Part shown: positions 16,450 to 24,574 of the stretch, in pieces
Position numbering within the stretch: the first letter of the stretch is position 1
Layout: each line of letters begins with the position of its first letter
Assembly (NCBI RefSeq): GCF_018128905.1
Contig: NZ_CP063808.1
Coordinates: forward strand, 992,001 to 1,056,000
Source of the DNA: Streptomyces sp. A2-16
Lineage (GTDB): Bacteria > Actinomycetota > Actinomycetes > Streptomycetales > Streptomycetaceae
Direction: 5' to 3'
DNA: 64,000 bases
Notes under the pieces: generated by a model
Seen by the model: only the letters and a program-made list of their open reading frames with translations
Databases searched by the model: none
What the model was told of the DNA's origin: nothing
Position numbers and translations under genes: made by a program

Positions 16450-17592
16450 TCAGGCCGGGCGCACCACGCTGTGGATCCCCGACTCGCCGTCGTAGTAGAT
16501 CGACTCCTCGCGGACGTACGCGCCCGGCTTCGGGGCGTGGATCATCATGCCGTTGCCGATGTAGAGGCCGACATGACTGATGTCGTCGTAGAAGAAGACC
16601 AGGTCACCGGGCTGGGCGTCGGCCAGGGAGACCGTGGTGCCGGCGTTGACCTGGTCGTAGGTGACGCGCGGGAGGTCGACTCCGGCGGCCTTCCAGGCGG
16701 CCTGGGTGAGCCCCGAGCAGTCGTAGGAGTCGGGGCCGGTGGCGCCCCAGACGTACGGCTTGCCGATCTGCGCGCGGGCGAAGGCGAGGGCCTTGGCGGC
16801 CTTGGTGGCGTACGAGGAGTCGGGCGCCGTCGACGTGCTCGAACCGGTGGAAGCCGGCGCGCTCTCCTGTTGGGCCGCCTTCTCCGCGGCCGCCTGCTGC
16901 TGCGCCAGCTCCGCCGCCCTGCGGGCCGCCTCCTCCTGCTTCCGCTTCTCGATCGCCGCGAGACGCGCCTTCTCCTGGGCCGTCAGCTCCGACAGCAGGT
17001 CACGCGCGTCGGCGAGCTTCTTCTGGACGGTCGCCTTGGCGGTCTTCAGGTCGCTCTGCGTCTCGCTGAGCGTCTGAAGGCTCTGGGAGGCCTCCTGGCG
17101 CTTCTTCATCGTCGCGGACTGCTCGGAGACGTAGTCGTCGACCGCGCCCTTCTGGCGGCTCGTCAGACGGCCCATCAGCTGCGCCTGGTCGAAGTAGTCC
17201 TGCGGGGTGTCGGCGAGCAGGAAGGTCGCGGTGTCGGGCGCGGCGGCGCCGGTGCGGTACTGGGCCGCGGCGAAGGAACCGAGTTCCTCGCGCGCCTCGT
17301 TGAGCTTCTGGGTGCGCTGGGCGACGTCGTCGAGGAGGGTGTCGACCTGCTTGCGCTGCTTGGTCGTCTTCTCCTTGGCGGCGTTGTAGCTGTCGGTCGC
17401 CGACTCGGCCTGGCGGTAGAGGTCGTCGACCTTCTTCTCGACCTCTTCGAGGCTGGGCCTGTCGTCGGCCGGCGCTGCGTTCGCCGACTGGGACAGCAGG
17501 GCCACGGAGGTGAGGGCGGCCGTTGCGAGGGCCGGGGTCCGTATGCCTGCCACGCGCGTACCGACGGGACGCGACTTGCGGTGCGACGCCAA
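16450..17592 (-). CDS. NlpC/P60 peptidoglycan endopeptidase under c-di-AMP riboswitch
   Basis: A 380-aa secreted hydrolase, start TTG 17592 preceded by AAGGAG at 9 nt. The signal peptide ends near residue 40 (SANAAP). The long coiled-coil region (about 45-235) contains the typical EKKVDDLYRQAESATDSYN opening, then a Ser/Thr linker. The NlpC/P60 domain (about 265-380) has YDCSGLTQAAW (nucleophile Cys), SHVGLYIGNGMM (His) and IHAPKPG. It is a clear paralogue of the 13317-14378 gene, sharing about the whole C-terminal domain. Control by a ydaO-type riboswitch fits the known use of this class in actinobacteria, where c-di-AMP shuts down wall hydrolases. Confidence 0.95.
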   Translation of the reverse strand: MASHRKSRPVGTRVAGIRTPALATAALTSVALLSQSANAAPADDRPSLEEVEKKVDDLYRQAESATDSYNAAKEKTTKQRKQVDTLLDDVAQRTQKLNEAREELGSFAAAQYRTGAAAPDTATFLLADTPQDYFDQAQLMGRLTSRQKGAVDDYVSEQSATMKKRQEASQSLQTLSETQSDLKTAKATVQKKLADARDLLSELTAQEKARLAAIEKRKQEEAARRAAELAQQQAAAEKAAQQESAPASTGSSTSTAPDSSYATKAAKALAFARAQIGKPYVWGATGPDSYDCSGLTQAAWKAAGVDLPRVTYDQVNAGTTVSLADAQPGDLVFFYDDISHVGLYIGNGMMIHAPKPGAYVREESIYYDGESGIHSVVRPA

Positions 17593-17611
17593 GGGAGGCG
17601 ACTCCTTCCCA

Positions 17612-17766
17612 TGCTCCGCCTACCGAGTTAGCTGTCGGGTTCGGGCGAAGTGCTTCGGAAGGTTTGCCCTACGGCGCTCCCCTGCGCGGGAGTGGGCCGA
17701 TTCACCCCAAGTTCGGTGGGTCCCCGGCTCCGGGCGCGCGGCGGCGCTGCGGACTCGGCGGAGGCA
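17612..17766 (-). promoter_or_regulatory. c-di-AMP riboswitch (ydaO/yuaA class)
   Basis: The 3' part, read on the minus strand, is CTAACTCGGTAGGCGGAG (17631-17614), the hallmark of ydaO aptamers, preceded by CGAACCCGACAG. The 5' part has GGGGTGAATCGG (17708-17697). The closing P1 stem pairs CTCCGCC-GAGT (17764-17754) with ACTC-GGCGGAG near 17626-17614. About 20 nt later, GGGAAGG can pair with CCTCCC over the AAGGAG ribosome site of the hydrolase gene, suggesting control of translation. By knowledge of the class, c-di-AMP binding turns the gene off. Confidence 0.88.
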
Positions 17767-18070
17767 GTACGGCCCGGCGAGGTTCGCCGGAAGGGGTCGT
17801 ACGGCCTGCCCGGAACGGTAGCCAACTGGTGTGGCCTCTGTGAAGGTTGATGTTCGATATGCCCGATACATTTTCGTGACCTAACTCCCAGGCGCCGCTC
17901 CATGTGTTCGATTCGTAATGATTTGTTTTCCTGGGCTCATTTCGTCTGGTTGACGATATCTGCCCGCTTTCCGGGGTCGGCTTCCGGCCAGCCGCGGTCG
18001 GACGGTGATTCGGGCGATGTTCTCGGGGCGGCGGCGGGCTGTCAGTGGGGAGCCCTAGACTCGGAGAGCG
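17767..18070. other. Divergent promoter region, riboswitch gene and pcrA
   Basis: A relatively AT-rich stretch (17835-17960). On the plus strand TAGACT at 18056-18061 is a good -10 for pcrA only 10 bp before its ATG. The promoter for the riboswitch transcript must lie around 17800-17900 on the minus strand; I cannot fix it. Confidence 0.45.
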
Positions 18071-20554
18071 ATGAGCAGCCTCTTTGACGACAGCTTCCTG
18101 GCGGACCTCCAGGCCCCTCGCGGGCATGCGGAGGAACCCCCGCCGCCGCCCGAGGACGAGCACGTACCGGAGCAGGTTCCGGACGATCTGTTCGGTGGGA
18201 AGTTCGACGTGCCCCCGGACCGGGACGCCTACTACCGCGACGGCGCCCCGCGCCCGGTCGTGGACCCGGCCGCCCTCCTGGAGGGGCTGAACGAGAACCA
18301 GCGCGCGGCCGTCGTGCACTCCGGTACCCCGCTGCTCATCGTGGCCGGCGCCGGCTCCGGCAAGACCCGGGTGCTCACCCACCGCATCGCCCACCTCCTC
18401 GGCGAGCGCCATGTCCACCCGGGCCAGATCCTCGCGATCACCTTCACCAACAAGGCCGCGGGCGAGATGAAGGAGCGCGTCGAGCAGCTCGTCGGCCCGC
18501 GCGCGAACGCGATGTGGGTGATGACCTTCCACAGCGCCTGCGTGCGGATCCTGCGCAGGGAGTCGAAGAAGCTCGGGTTCACCTCCTCTTTCTCGATCTA
18601 CGACGCCGCCGACTCCAAGCGCCTCATGGCCCTGGTCTGCCGCGACCTGGACCTCGACCCCAAGCGGTACCCGCCGAAGTCCTTCAGCGCCAAGATCAGC
18701 AACCTGAAGAACGAGCTGATCGACGAGGAGGACTTCGCCGCCCAGGCCACCGACGGCTTCGAGAAGACCCTCGCCCAGGCGTACGCCATGTACCAGTCGC
18801 GGCTGCGCGAGGCCAACGCCCTCGACTTCGACGACCTGATCATGACGACGGTCAACCTGCTGCGGGCGTTCCCCGATGTCGCCGAGCACTACCGGCGCCG
18901 CTTCCGGCATGTCCTGGTCGACGAGTACCAGGACACCAACCACGCCCAGTACGCGCTGGTCAGGGAGCTGGTCGGGACCTCCGAGCACCCGGTGGACGTA
19001 CCCCCGAGCGAGCATGACCTGCCGCCCGCCGAGCTCTGTGTCGTCGGTGACGCCGACCAGTCGATCTACGCCTTCCGCGGCGCGACCATCCGCAACATCC
19101 TCCAGTTCGAGGAGGACTACCCGGACGCGACGACGATCCTCCTGGAGCAGAACTACCGCTCCACCCAGACGATCCTCACCGCCGCCAACGCCGTCATCGA
19201 GCGCAATGAGTCCCGCCGCCCCAAGAACCTGTGGACCAACGCGGGCGCGGGCGCGCGCATCACCGGCTATGTCGCCGACACCGAGCACGACGAGGCGCAG
19301 TTCGTCGCCGACGAGATAGACCGTCTCACCGACGCGGGCGACGCGAAGGCTGGCGATGTCGCCGTCTTCTACCGCACCAACGCGCAGTCCCGAGTCTTCG
19401 AAGAGGTCTTCATCCGCGTCGGCCTGCCCTACAAGGTCGTCGGCGGCGTCCGCTTCTACGAGCGCAAGGAGGTCCGGGACGTCCTGGCCTACCTGCGCGT
19501 CCTCGCCAACCCGGAGGACTCCGTGCCGCTGCGCCGGATCCTCAACGTCCCCAAGCGGGGCATCGGCGACCGCGCGGAGGCGATGATCGACGCCCTCTCC
19601 CAGCGCGAGAAGATCAGCTTCCCGCAGGCGCTCAAGCGCGTCGACGAGGCGTACGGCATGGCCGCGCGCTCCACCAACGCCGTCAAGCGGTTCAACGTGC
19701 TGATGGAGGAGCTCCGCACGATCGTCGAGTCCGGAGCGGGTCCGGCGACCGTCCTGGAAGCCGTGCTCGAACGCACCGGTTACCTCGCCGAGTTGCAGGC
19801 CTCCACCGACCCCCAGGACGAGACCCGCATCGAGAACCTGCAGGAACTCGCGGCCGTGGCCCTGGAGTTCGAGCAGGAGTCCGGTGAGGGCGAGGAGACC
19901 GGCTCGCTCTCCGACTTCCTGGAGCGGGTCGCGCTCGTCGCCGACTCCGACCAGATCCCCGACGAGGACGAGGACGGCTCCGGAGTCATCACCCTGATGA
20001 CCCTGCACACCGCCAAGGGCCTGGAGTTCCCGGTCGTCTTCCTCACCGGCATGGAGGACGGCGTCTTCCCGCACATGCGCGCCCTCGGCCAGACCAAGGA
20101 GCTGGAGGAGGAGCGGCGGCTGGCGTACGTCGGCATCACGCGCGCGCGTGAGCGGCTCTATCTGACCCGGTCCTCACTGCGCAGCGCGTGGGGGCAGCCG
20201 TCGTACAACCCGCCCTCCCGCTTCCTCGAGGAGATCCCGGCGCAGCACGTCGACTGGAAGCGCACCGGGGCGGTCGCCGCTCCCGCGGGACCGGTCTCGG
20301 GGGTCGCGGCCTCGCTGTCGTCCTCCCGCTCGCGCTCCTCGGCGTCGGGCGCGTCCGGGTTCGCCACCCGCAGGACCTCGGAGAAGCCGGTGGTCGCGCT
20401 GGCCGTCGGCGACCGGGTCACCCACGACCAGTTCGGCCTCGGCACGGTGGTCGGGGTCAAGGGCACGGGCGCCAACGCCGAGGCGACGATCGACTTCGGG
20501 GAAGCCAAGCCGAAGCGGCTGCTGCTGCGGTACGCGCCGGTGGAGAAGCTGTAG
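18071..20554 (+). CDS. pcrA: ATP-dependent DNA helicase PcrA/UvrD
   Basis: An 827-aa superfamily 1A helicase, 3'-5', used in nucleotide excision repair, replication restart and displacement of RNA polymerase or RecA. Start ATG 18071 with GGAG 5 nt upstream and a -10 box just before. Motifs in order: Walker A GAGSGKT (93-99), motif Ia ITFTNKAAGEM, Walker B VDEYQDTN (near 283), motif III GDADQSIYAFRGA, motif IV QNYRST, motif V TLMTLHTAKGLEFPVVFL, motif VI EEERRLAYVGITRARERLYLT. The N-terminal 70 residues are an acidic/Pro-rich extension. The C-terminal Tudor-like module (VGDRVTHDQFGLGTVV) is the PcrA element that contacts RNA polymerase. Confidence 0.97.
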   Translation: MSSLFDDSFLADLQAPRGHAEEPPPPPEDEHVPEQVPDDLFGGKFDVPPDRDAYYRDGAPRPVVDPAALLEGLNENQRAAVVHSGTPLLIVAGAGSGKTRVLTHRIAHLLGERHVHPGQILAITFTNKAAGEMKERVEQLVGPRANAMWVMTFHSACVRILRRESKKLGFTSSFSIYDAADSKRLMALVCRDLDLDPKRYPPKSFSAKISNLKNELIDEEDFAAQATDGFEKTLAQAYAMYQSRLREANALDFDDLIMTTVNLLRAFPDVAEHYRRRFRHVLVDEYQDTNHAQYALVRELVGTSEHPVDVPPSEHDLPPAELCVVGDADQSIYAFRGATIRNILQFEEDYPDATTILLEQNYRSTQTILTAANAVIERNESRRPKNLWTNAGAGARITGYVADTEHDEAQFVADEIDRLTDAGDAKAGDVAVFYRTNAQSRVFEEVFIRVGLPYKVVGGVRFYERKEVRDVLAYLRVLANPEDSVPLRRILNVPKRGIGDRAEAMIDALSQREKISFPQALKRVDEAYGMAARSTNAVKRFNVLMEELRTIVESGAGPATVLEAVLERTGYLAELQASTDPQDETRIENLQELAAVALEFEQESGEGEETGSLSDFLERVALVADSDQIPDEDEDGSGVITLMTLHTAKGLEFPVVFLTGMEDGVFPHMRALGQTKELEEERRLAYVGITRARERLYLTRSSLRSAWGQPSYNPPSRFLEEIPAQHVDWKRTGAVAAPAGPVSGVAASLSSSRSRSSASGASGFATRRTSEKPVVALAVGDRVTHDQFGLGTVVGVKGTGANAEATIDFGEAKPKRLLLRYAPVEKL

Positions 20555-20620
20555 ACCGGGCGGGTCAGGAAGGGCGCTGGGCCCGGGGAGTCACATCGGG
20601 TCCAGCCGGTGGGTGGCCGG

Positions 20621-22216
20621 TTACGTCGGGTCCAGCCCGTGGCTGCGCAGCCACGGCAGCGGGTCTATGGCCGAACCGCCCGCCGGGTGCACCTCGAAGT
20701 GCAGGTGCGGGCCGGTCGAGTTGCCGGAGTTGCCGGAGTACGCGATCGGGTCGCCGGCCTTGACGGTCGTACCGGAGGCCACGCGGTAGCTGGAGAGGTG
20801 GCAGTACCACGTCTCCGTGCCGTCCTTCGCCGTCACGACCATCATGTTGCCGTAGGCGCTGTTCCACTGCGTGCGGACGGTGCCGTCGGTCGCGGCCATC
20901 ACCGTGGTGCCGTACGACACCGGGAAGTCGATGCCGGTGTGGACGGACATCCAGTTGACGCCGGACTGGCCGAAGTAGGCGCTGAGACCCCGTTGAGCGA
21001 CCGGCAGCGCGAACTTCGGGCGCAGCCGCTCCTTGCGGGCCGCCTCCTCCGCCGCCTTCTTCTTCTCGGCCACCTGCTGGGCCTTGAGGTCGATGCGCTC
21101 CTGCGTACGGCTGGCCCGGTCGGCGAAGTCGTCGGCGCCGGCCGAGAGGCTCTCGAGCTGGGTGTCCAGCTTGTTGTTCGCGGCGGCCGGCTGAACGGCG
21201 GTGGCGTCCGCGAGGGTCCGCGCGGTGTCCTTGTCGTCGCCGGTCAGGGTGCCGACCGAGGCGGCGGCGATCCCGGCGACGCCCATGACACACGCCGAGG
21301 GGACGGCAATCGTCAGCAGCGCGGAGCGCTTGGCGGGCATACGGCGGCGGGAGCGGCTCGCGTTGCGCGCGGCGACACGGGAGCCCGGAGCGGGGGCCGC
21401 TGTCGGCTCCTCCTGCTCGTCCAGGAGCGGGGCGTCCTCGTCGTGGACGACGGGCATCTCGCCGGTGGCGGTGGTGGCCGCTCCGGTGGTGTCGGCGGCG
21501 GCCGACTCGCCGTCGTGCGAGGTGTGTTCGGCGTAGGCCTCGCCGTAAGGATTCGCCTCGCCGTACGCGTGGCTCTCCTCGTACGCCTGGCCTTCCTCGT
21601 AGGTGTGGGTCTCGTCGTAGCCGACCTGCTCGAAGGTGGCCGTGGGCTGCGGGTCGGCCGCCGTGCCGTCGGAGTTCCACTGCGTGGCGTCGTACGCCCC
21701 GGTGTCGAAGGTCTGCGTGCCCCATTCCCAGTGCTGGGTCTGGTCGGCCGGGCCCGCGGTCCGGTCCTGCTGGTGCCAGGAACTCGCGTCCCACTGCCCG
21801 CTGTGGTCGGCGGCGCCGCCCTGCGGGGGGATCGCGGCGAGCTGCTGGTGGTCGCCGCCCCACTGGGTGGCGTCGTACGCGCCGGTGTCGTAGGCGGCGT
21901 GGTGCTGGGCCGCGTACATGTCGTAGTTCAGGGTCTGGTGACCGCCGGTGTTCCAGGTCGAGGCGTCGTACGAACCGGTCGCGTCGCCCGGCATGTTGCC
22001 GAAGAGCGGGTCGGTCTCGAAGCTGCCGGTGGCGTGCGCGCCGGTGCCCGAGACATCGGGACCGGTGGTGCCGAAACCGGTGGCGTCGTAGCTGCCGTAC
22101 GTGGTGAAGTCGCCGTACGGGGCTTCCTGGGTGCCGTACGTCGCGTAGTGCGACGAGTCGGCGTCGGAAGCCGGGGCCGGGGTGGTCATGGTCCCCGACG
22201 GGTGACGGTCGTTCAC
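20621..22216 (-). CDS. M23 family metallopeptidase with Tyr-rich cytosolic arm
   Basis: A 531-aa membrane-anchored LytM-type peptidase. The start chosen is GTG 22216 (MNDRHPSG) with AGAGAAG upstream; ATG 22189 is an alternative. Residues 1-270 are unusual: degenerate Tyr/Asp/Gly-rich repeats such as AYDATQWGGD, YDATQWNSD, SYDASTWN and YGEANPYGEAYAEH. A basic RSRRRMPAKRSALLTIAVPS segment leads into one transmembrane helix (about 325-350). Then a coiled coil with LDTQLESLSAGADDFADRASR, and the M23 domain (about 430-531) with metal ligands in HTGIDFP and HLHFEVHP. It cuts peptidoglycan cross-links outside the cell, or is an activator if inactive; all ligands look present. Converges on pcrA. Confidence 0.92.
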   Translation of the reverse strand: MNDRHPSGTMTTPAPASDADSSHYATYGTQEAPYGDFTTYGSYDATGFGTTGPDVSGTGAHATGSFETDPLFGNMPGDATGSYDASTWNTGGHQTLNYDMYAAQHHAAYDTGAYDATQWGGDHQQLAAIPPQGGAADHSGQWDASSWHQQDRTAGPADQTQHWEWGTQTFDTGAYDATQWNSDGTAADPQPTATFEQVGYDETHTYEEGQAYEESHAYGEANPYGEAYAEHTSHDGESAAADTTGAATTATGEMPVVHDEDAPLLDEQEEPTAAPAPGSRVAARNASRSRRRMPAKRSALLTIAVPSACVMGVAGIAAASVGTLTGDDKDTARTLADATAVQPAAANNKLDTQLESLSAGADDFADRASRTQERIDLKAQQVAEKKKAAEEAARKERLRPKFALPVAQRGLSAYFGQSGVNWMSVHTGIDFPVSYGTTVMAATDGTVRTQWNSAYGNMMVVTAKDGTETWYCHLSSYRVASGTTVKAGDPIAYSGNSGNSTGPHLHFEVHPAGGSAIDPLPWLRSHGLDPT

Positions 22217-22471
22217 CAACTTCTCTTTCGCCTCGACAACAGGGGCTGCCAGAGCAGTGCGGCGACTGTACCCGGCGGTATGCGGGCGCGACAATCTTCA
22301 ACTGGTTTTGAGCGCGCAGGAAACGGGCATTCGGCTCTGTTTCGGGGGACTGCGGGCGCGACTTTGGCTCTGTGTTCGAAGGATGTTCGATGTCGGCCCG
22401 CGCTCCGGCGGCTGTCGGCGAGCTGTCGGCGGCCTGTGACCGCAGGCCGTGACCGGTGGCCGGTACGACCG

Positions 22472-23341
22472 TTACGCCACGGTCAGTCCGCTTGTGCGGC
22501 CGGCCGTCTCCTCCCCGGCCTGCGCGGTGTCGAGCACCTGCCGTATGCCGGTCGCCACGGCGGGATGCACGGGCAGGGCGAGATGCCCGATCCCGCTCAC
22601 CCGGACGTTCTGCGCCGTGAGGTCGGGGTGGTCGATACAGGCGGTCTCCAGCGGATCCATCAGGTGGTCGAGGTCGCTCCAGAAACTGACGAAGTGCGTA
22701 CGGCAGCCAGGGGCCGGCCGAGTGAGCTCCTCGAGCAACTCCGAGCCGGGGCGCATCTGGCGCACGATGGGGTGCGCGTTGGCCAGCGGCACCACCCGGG
22801 TGCCGGAGTGCGGGGTGCCGAGCGTCACCAGGGTGCGGACCCGGCTGTCGCCGCCGAGGCACTGTACGTAGTACCGGGCGATCAGGCCGCCGAGGCTGTG
22901 CCCGACGACATCGACCTGCTCACTGCCCGTGCGCTCGCAGATCTCCTCTATGTGCCGGCCGAGCAGCTCGGCCGCGGCGCGGACGTCACAGGTCAGCGGG
23001 GAGTAGTTGAGCGACTCGATCTGCTGCCTGCCGTGCTGGGCGAGGCTGCGGCGCAGGAGCACGAAGACCGAGCGGTTGTCGATGAAGCCGTGCAGCAGGA
23101 CGACCGGGGGCTTGGCCTCCGTCGGCAGCTGTGCGGCGCCGTCCTCCGGCGCGGGGAGCGCGGGCAGGGGGGAGCGGCGCTCCTGGGTGATGCCGGACGG
23201 GTAGAGCAGGAGGTGTCCCGCGAGAATCGCGATCTCCAGGGCGGTCGCCTTCAGGAGGGCCAGGGAGAGTCCCGCCAGCCTGCTGGGAATCAGGCGCTGG
23301 CAGAGCGGAAGAAAGGGCAGCACCGCCTTGGTGACCTTCAT
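22472..23341 (-). CDS. Alpha/beta-hydrolase, lipase/esterase family
   Basis: A 289-aa protein. A hydrophobic N-terminal segment (about 20-45) may anchor or export it. Hydrolase motifs: VVLLHGF oxyanion loop (about 80), nucleophile elbow GHSLGG (about 147-152, Ser149), acid in the SFWSDLDHLMDP region, and His in GIGHLALPVHP. The closest family is bacterial triacylglycerol lipase/esterase like EstA or LipA. It shares direction with the M23 gene but lies 255 bp upstream of it, so probably has its own transcript; a small hairpin (22431-22448) may end it. Confidence 0.9.
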   Translation of the reverse strand: MKVTKAVLPFLPLCQRLIPSRLAGLSLALLKATALEIAILAGHLLLYPSGITQERRSPLPALPAPEDGAAQLPTEAKPPVVLLHGFIDNRSVFVLLRRSLAQHGRQQIESLNYSPLTCDVRAAAELLGRHIEEICERTGSEQVDVVGHSLGGLIARYYVQCLGGDSRVRTLVTLGTPHSGTRVVPLANAHPIVRQMRPGSELLEELTRPAPGCRTHFVSFWSDLDHLMDPLETACIDHPDLTAQNVRVSGIGHLALPVHPAVATGIRQVLDTAQAGEETAGRTSGLTVA

Positions 23342-23915
23342 GGCCGACCTCCTGTCGGCACACGGGAGGACTGCTCCGTCCCCCGTGTGCGCTCATGGGG
23401 AGTCGCGGCGGAGGTCGACGCCTGCGTGGCGCGAGGGGAGCGCGGGAGAGGGGTGCGGCGGTCGGCGCGGGGTTCCGGGGCTGCCGGACGGGCCGGCGGA
23501 GCTGACGGAGCCGGTGGTGCGGTTGGTGCGTTTGATGCAGGCGGTACCGACGGTGCCGGGGCTTGAGCCGGTCGTATCGGTGGTGCCTATGGTGCTCGCG
23601 GTGCTGGTGGTGCGCCGGTGACGTCACGAGCCGCTCCGCCGGTGTGGCGACGAGGCTGCCCGCTGTCATGCCTTACCTGTCCTACGTGCCCTTCGTGCCG
23701 TCGCCGGCGCGCCGCACCACCGTGACGCGCGGCCTGCGGCCCGGCGGTGCGGCGACCTCGTTGCGGCTCCCGAACGTGTCCCAGGTGTGATTTCCCCCTC
23801 GGCGTCCACCGCGAAACTGCAAGGTGCGTGATGGCAGCGATAACGTTCGTTCACATTCCCGGTCTGTGCGGTACTAGTCGGTACGAATGGACGCAGTCGC
23901 TTCATGGAGGCAGTG
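23342..23915. other. Intergenic region before icmB
   Basis: 574 bp between two divergent genes. The middle (23490-23625) is a run of ggtgcc/ggtgct-type words that stays open in several frames but has no ribosome site. The promoters of both genes must lie here. Nothing else is recognised. Confidence 0.4.
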
Positions 23916-24332
23916 ATGGGTGTGACAGCCGGTCCGATCCGCGTCGTGGTGGCCAAACCGGGGCTCGACGGTCACGATCGCGGAGCCAAGGTGATCGCGA
24001 GGGCGCTGCGCGACGCGGGCATGGAGGTCATCTACACCGGCCTCCACCAGACCCCCGAGCAGATCGTCGGCACCGCGATCCAGGAGGACGCCGACGCGAT
24101 CGGTCTCTCCATCCTCTCCGGCGCCCACAACACGCTGTTTGCCGCGGTGATCGACCTGCTCAAGGAGCGGGAGGCCGAGGACATCCTGGTGTTCGGCGGC
24201 GGGATCATCCCGGAGGCGGACATCCCTGCGCTGAAGGAGAAGGGCGTCGCGGAGATCTTCACGCCGGGGGCGACGACGCAGTCGATCGTGGACTGGGTGC
24301 GGGAGAATGCGCGGGCGTCGGCTGGGGCGTAG
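23916..24332 (+). CDS. icmB: Isobutyryl-CoA/methylmalonyl-CoA mutase small (B12-binding) subunit
   Basis: A 138-aa cobalamin-binding subunit. ATG 23916 follows GGAGG at 6 nt; the ATG at 23904 overlaps that site. The B12 fold is clear: [21 protein letters not shown] with the DxHxxG cobalamin ligand (DGHDRG), the [11 protein letters not shown] helix, SILSGAH loop and [10 protein letters not shown]. The size matches the stand-alone IcmB of Streptomyces, which joins a separate large IcmA subunit to interconvert isobutyryl-CoA and n-butyryl-CoA, feeding polyketide building blocks. The large subunit is not in the window. The stop codon falls inside the first copy of a 7-bp tandem repeat. Confidence 0.93.
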   Translation: MGVTAGPIRVVVAKPGLDGHDRGAKVIARALRDAGMEVIYTGLHQTPEQIVGTAIQEDADAIGLSILSGAHNTLFAAVIDLLKEREAEDILVFGGGIIPEADIPALKEKGVAEIFTPGATTQSIVDWVRENARASAGA

Positions 24333-24408
24333 GGCGTAGGGCGTAGGGCGTAGGGCGTAGGGCGTAGGGCGTAGGGCGTGCGGGTGCGGGTGCGGGTGCG
24401 GGTGCGGG
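24328..24408. repeat. Two adjoining short tandem arrays at the end of icmB
   Basis: Seven copies of cgtaggg (24328-24376) include the icmB stop codon TAG at 24330-24332. They run directly into five copies of the 6-bp unit gtgcgg (about 24378-24407). Because the unit carries the stop, loss or gain of repeats cannot easily extend the protein. Confidence 0.85.
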
Positions 24409-24429
24409 TGCCGGGGGCGGTCCGGGGGT

Positions 24430-24478
24430 CGGGTGCGGGTTGTTGGGGGCTGGTCGCGCAGTTCCCCGCGCCCCTGGG
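24430..24478 (-). repeat. Dispersed intergenic repeat, copy 2
   Basis: The core 24448-24478 is, on the minus strand, identical over 31 bp to 8558-8588. The trailing acccgcacccg is present at 24440-24430, as in copy 1. It lies in the gap after icmB, about 70 bp past the tandem arrays. Confidence 0.7.
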
Positions 24479-24574
24479 GTGGGGTCGGTAGGCGCCGGTT
24501 GACAGGTCGCCCTTGTTCCGCGTGAAGAGTGAAGGCAGAGGCCCCGGGGCCCTCGCCGCCGGACAGGTCGCGAG

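Noticed and set aside
16177..17631. 484-codon plus-strand frame through the minisatellite
   Set aside because: It lies opposite the second NlpC/P60 gene and runs through repeat units whose 23-bp length shifts frame; no plausible start.
17702..20074. 790-codon minus-strand frame opposite pcrA
   Set aside because: It covers pcrA, whose domain motifs are complete on the plus strand; no ribosome site or family match on the minus strand.
20609..23566. 985-codon plus-strand frame opposite the M23 and lipase genes
   Set aside because: Both minus-strand genes have complete catalytic motifs; the plus frame is Arg/Gly/Ala-rich noise.
24328..24408. CRISPR or transposon end at icmB
   Set aside because: 7-bp and 6-bp direct repeats without spacers, inverted ends or a transposase.
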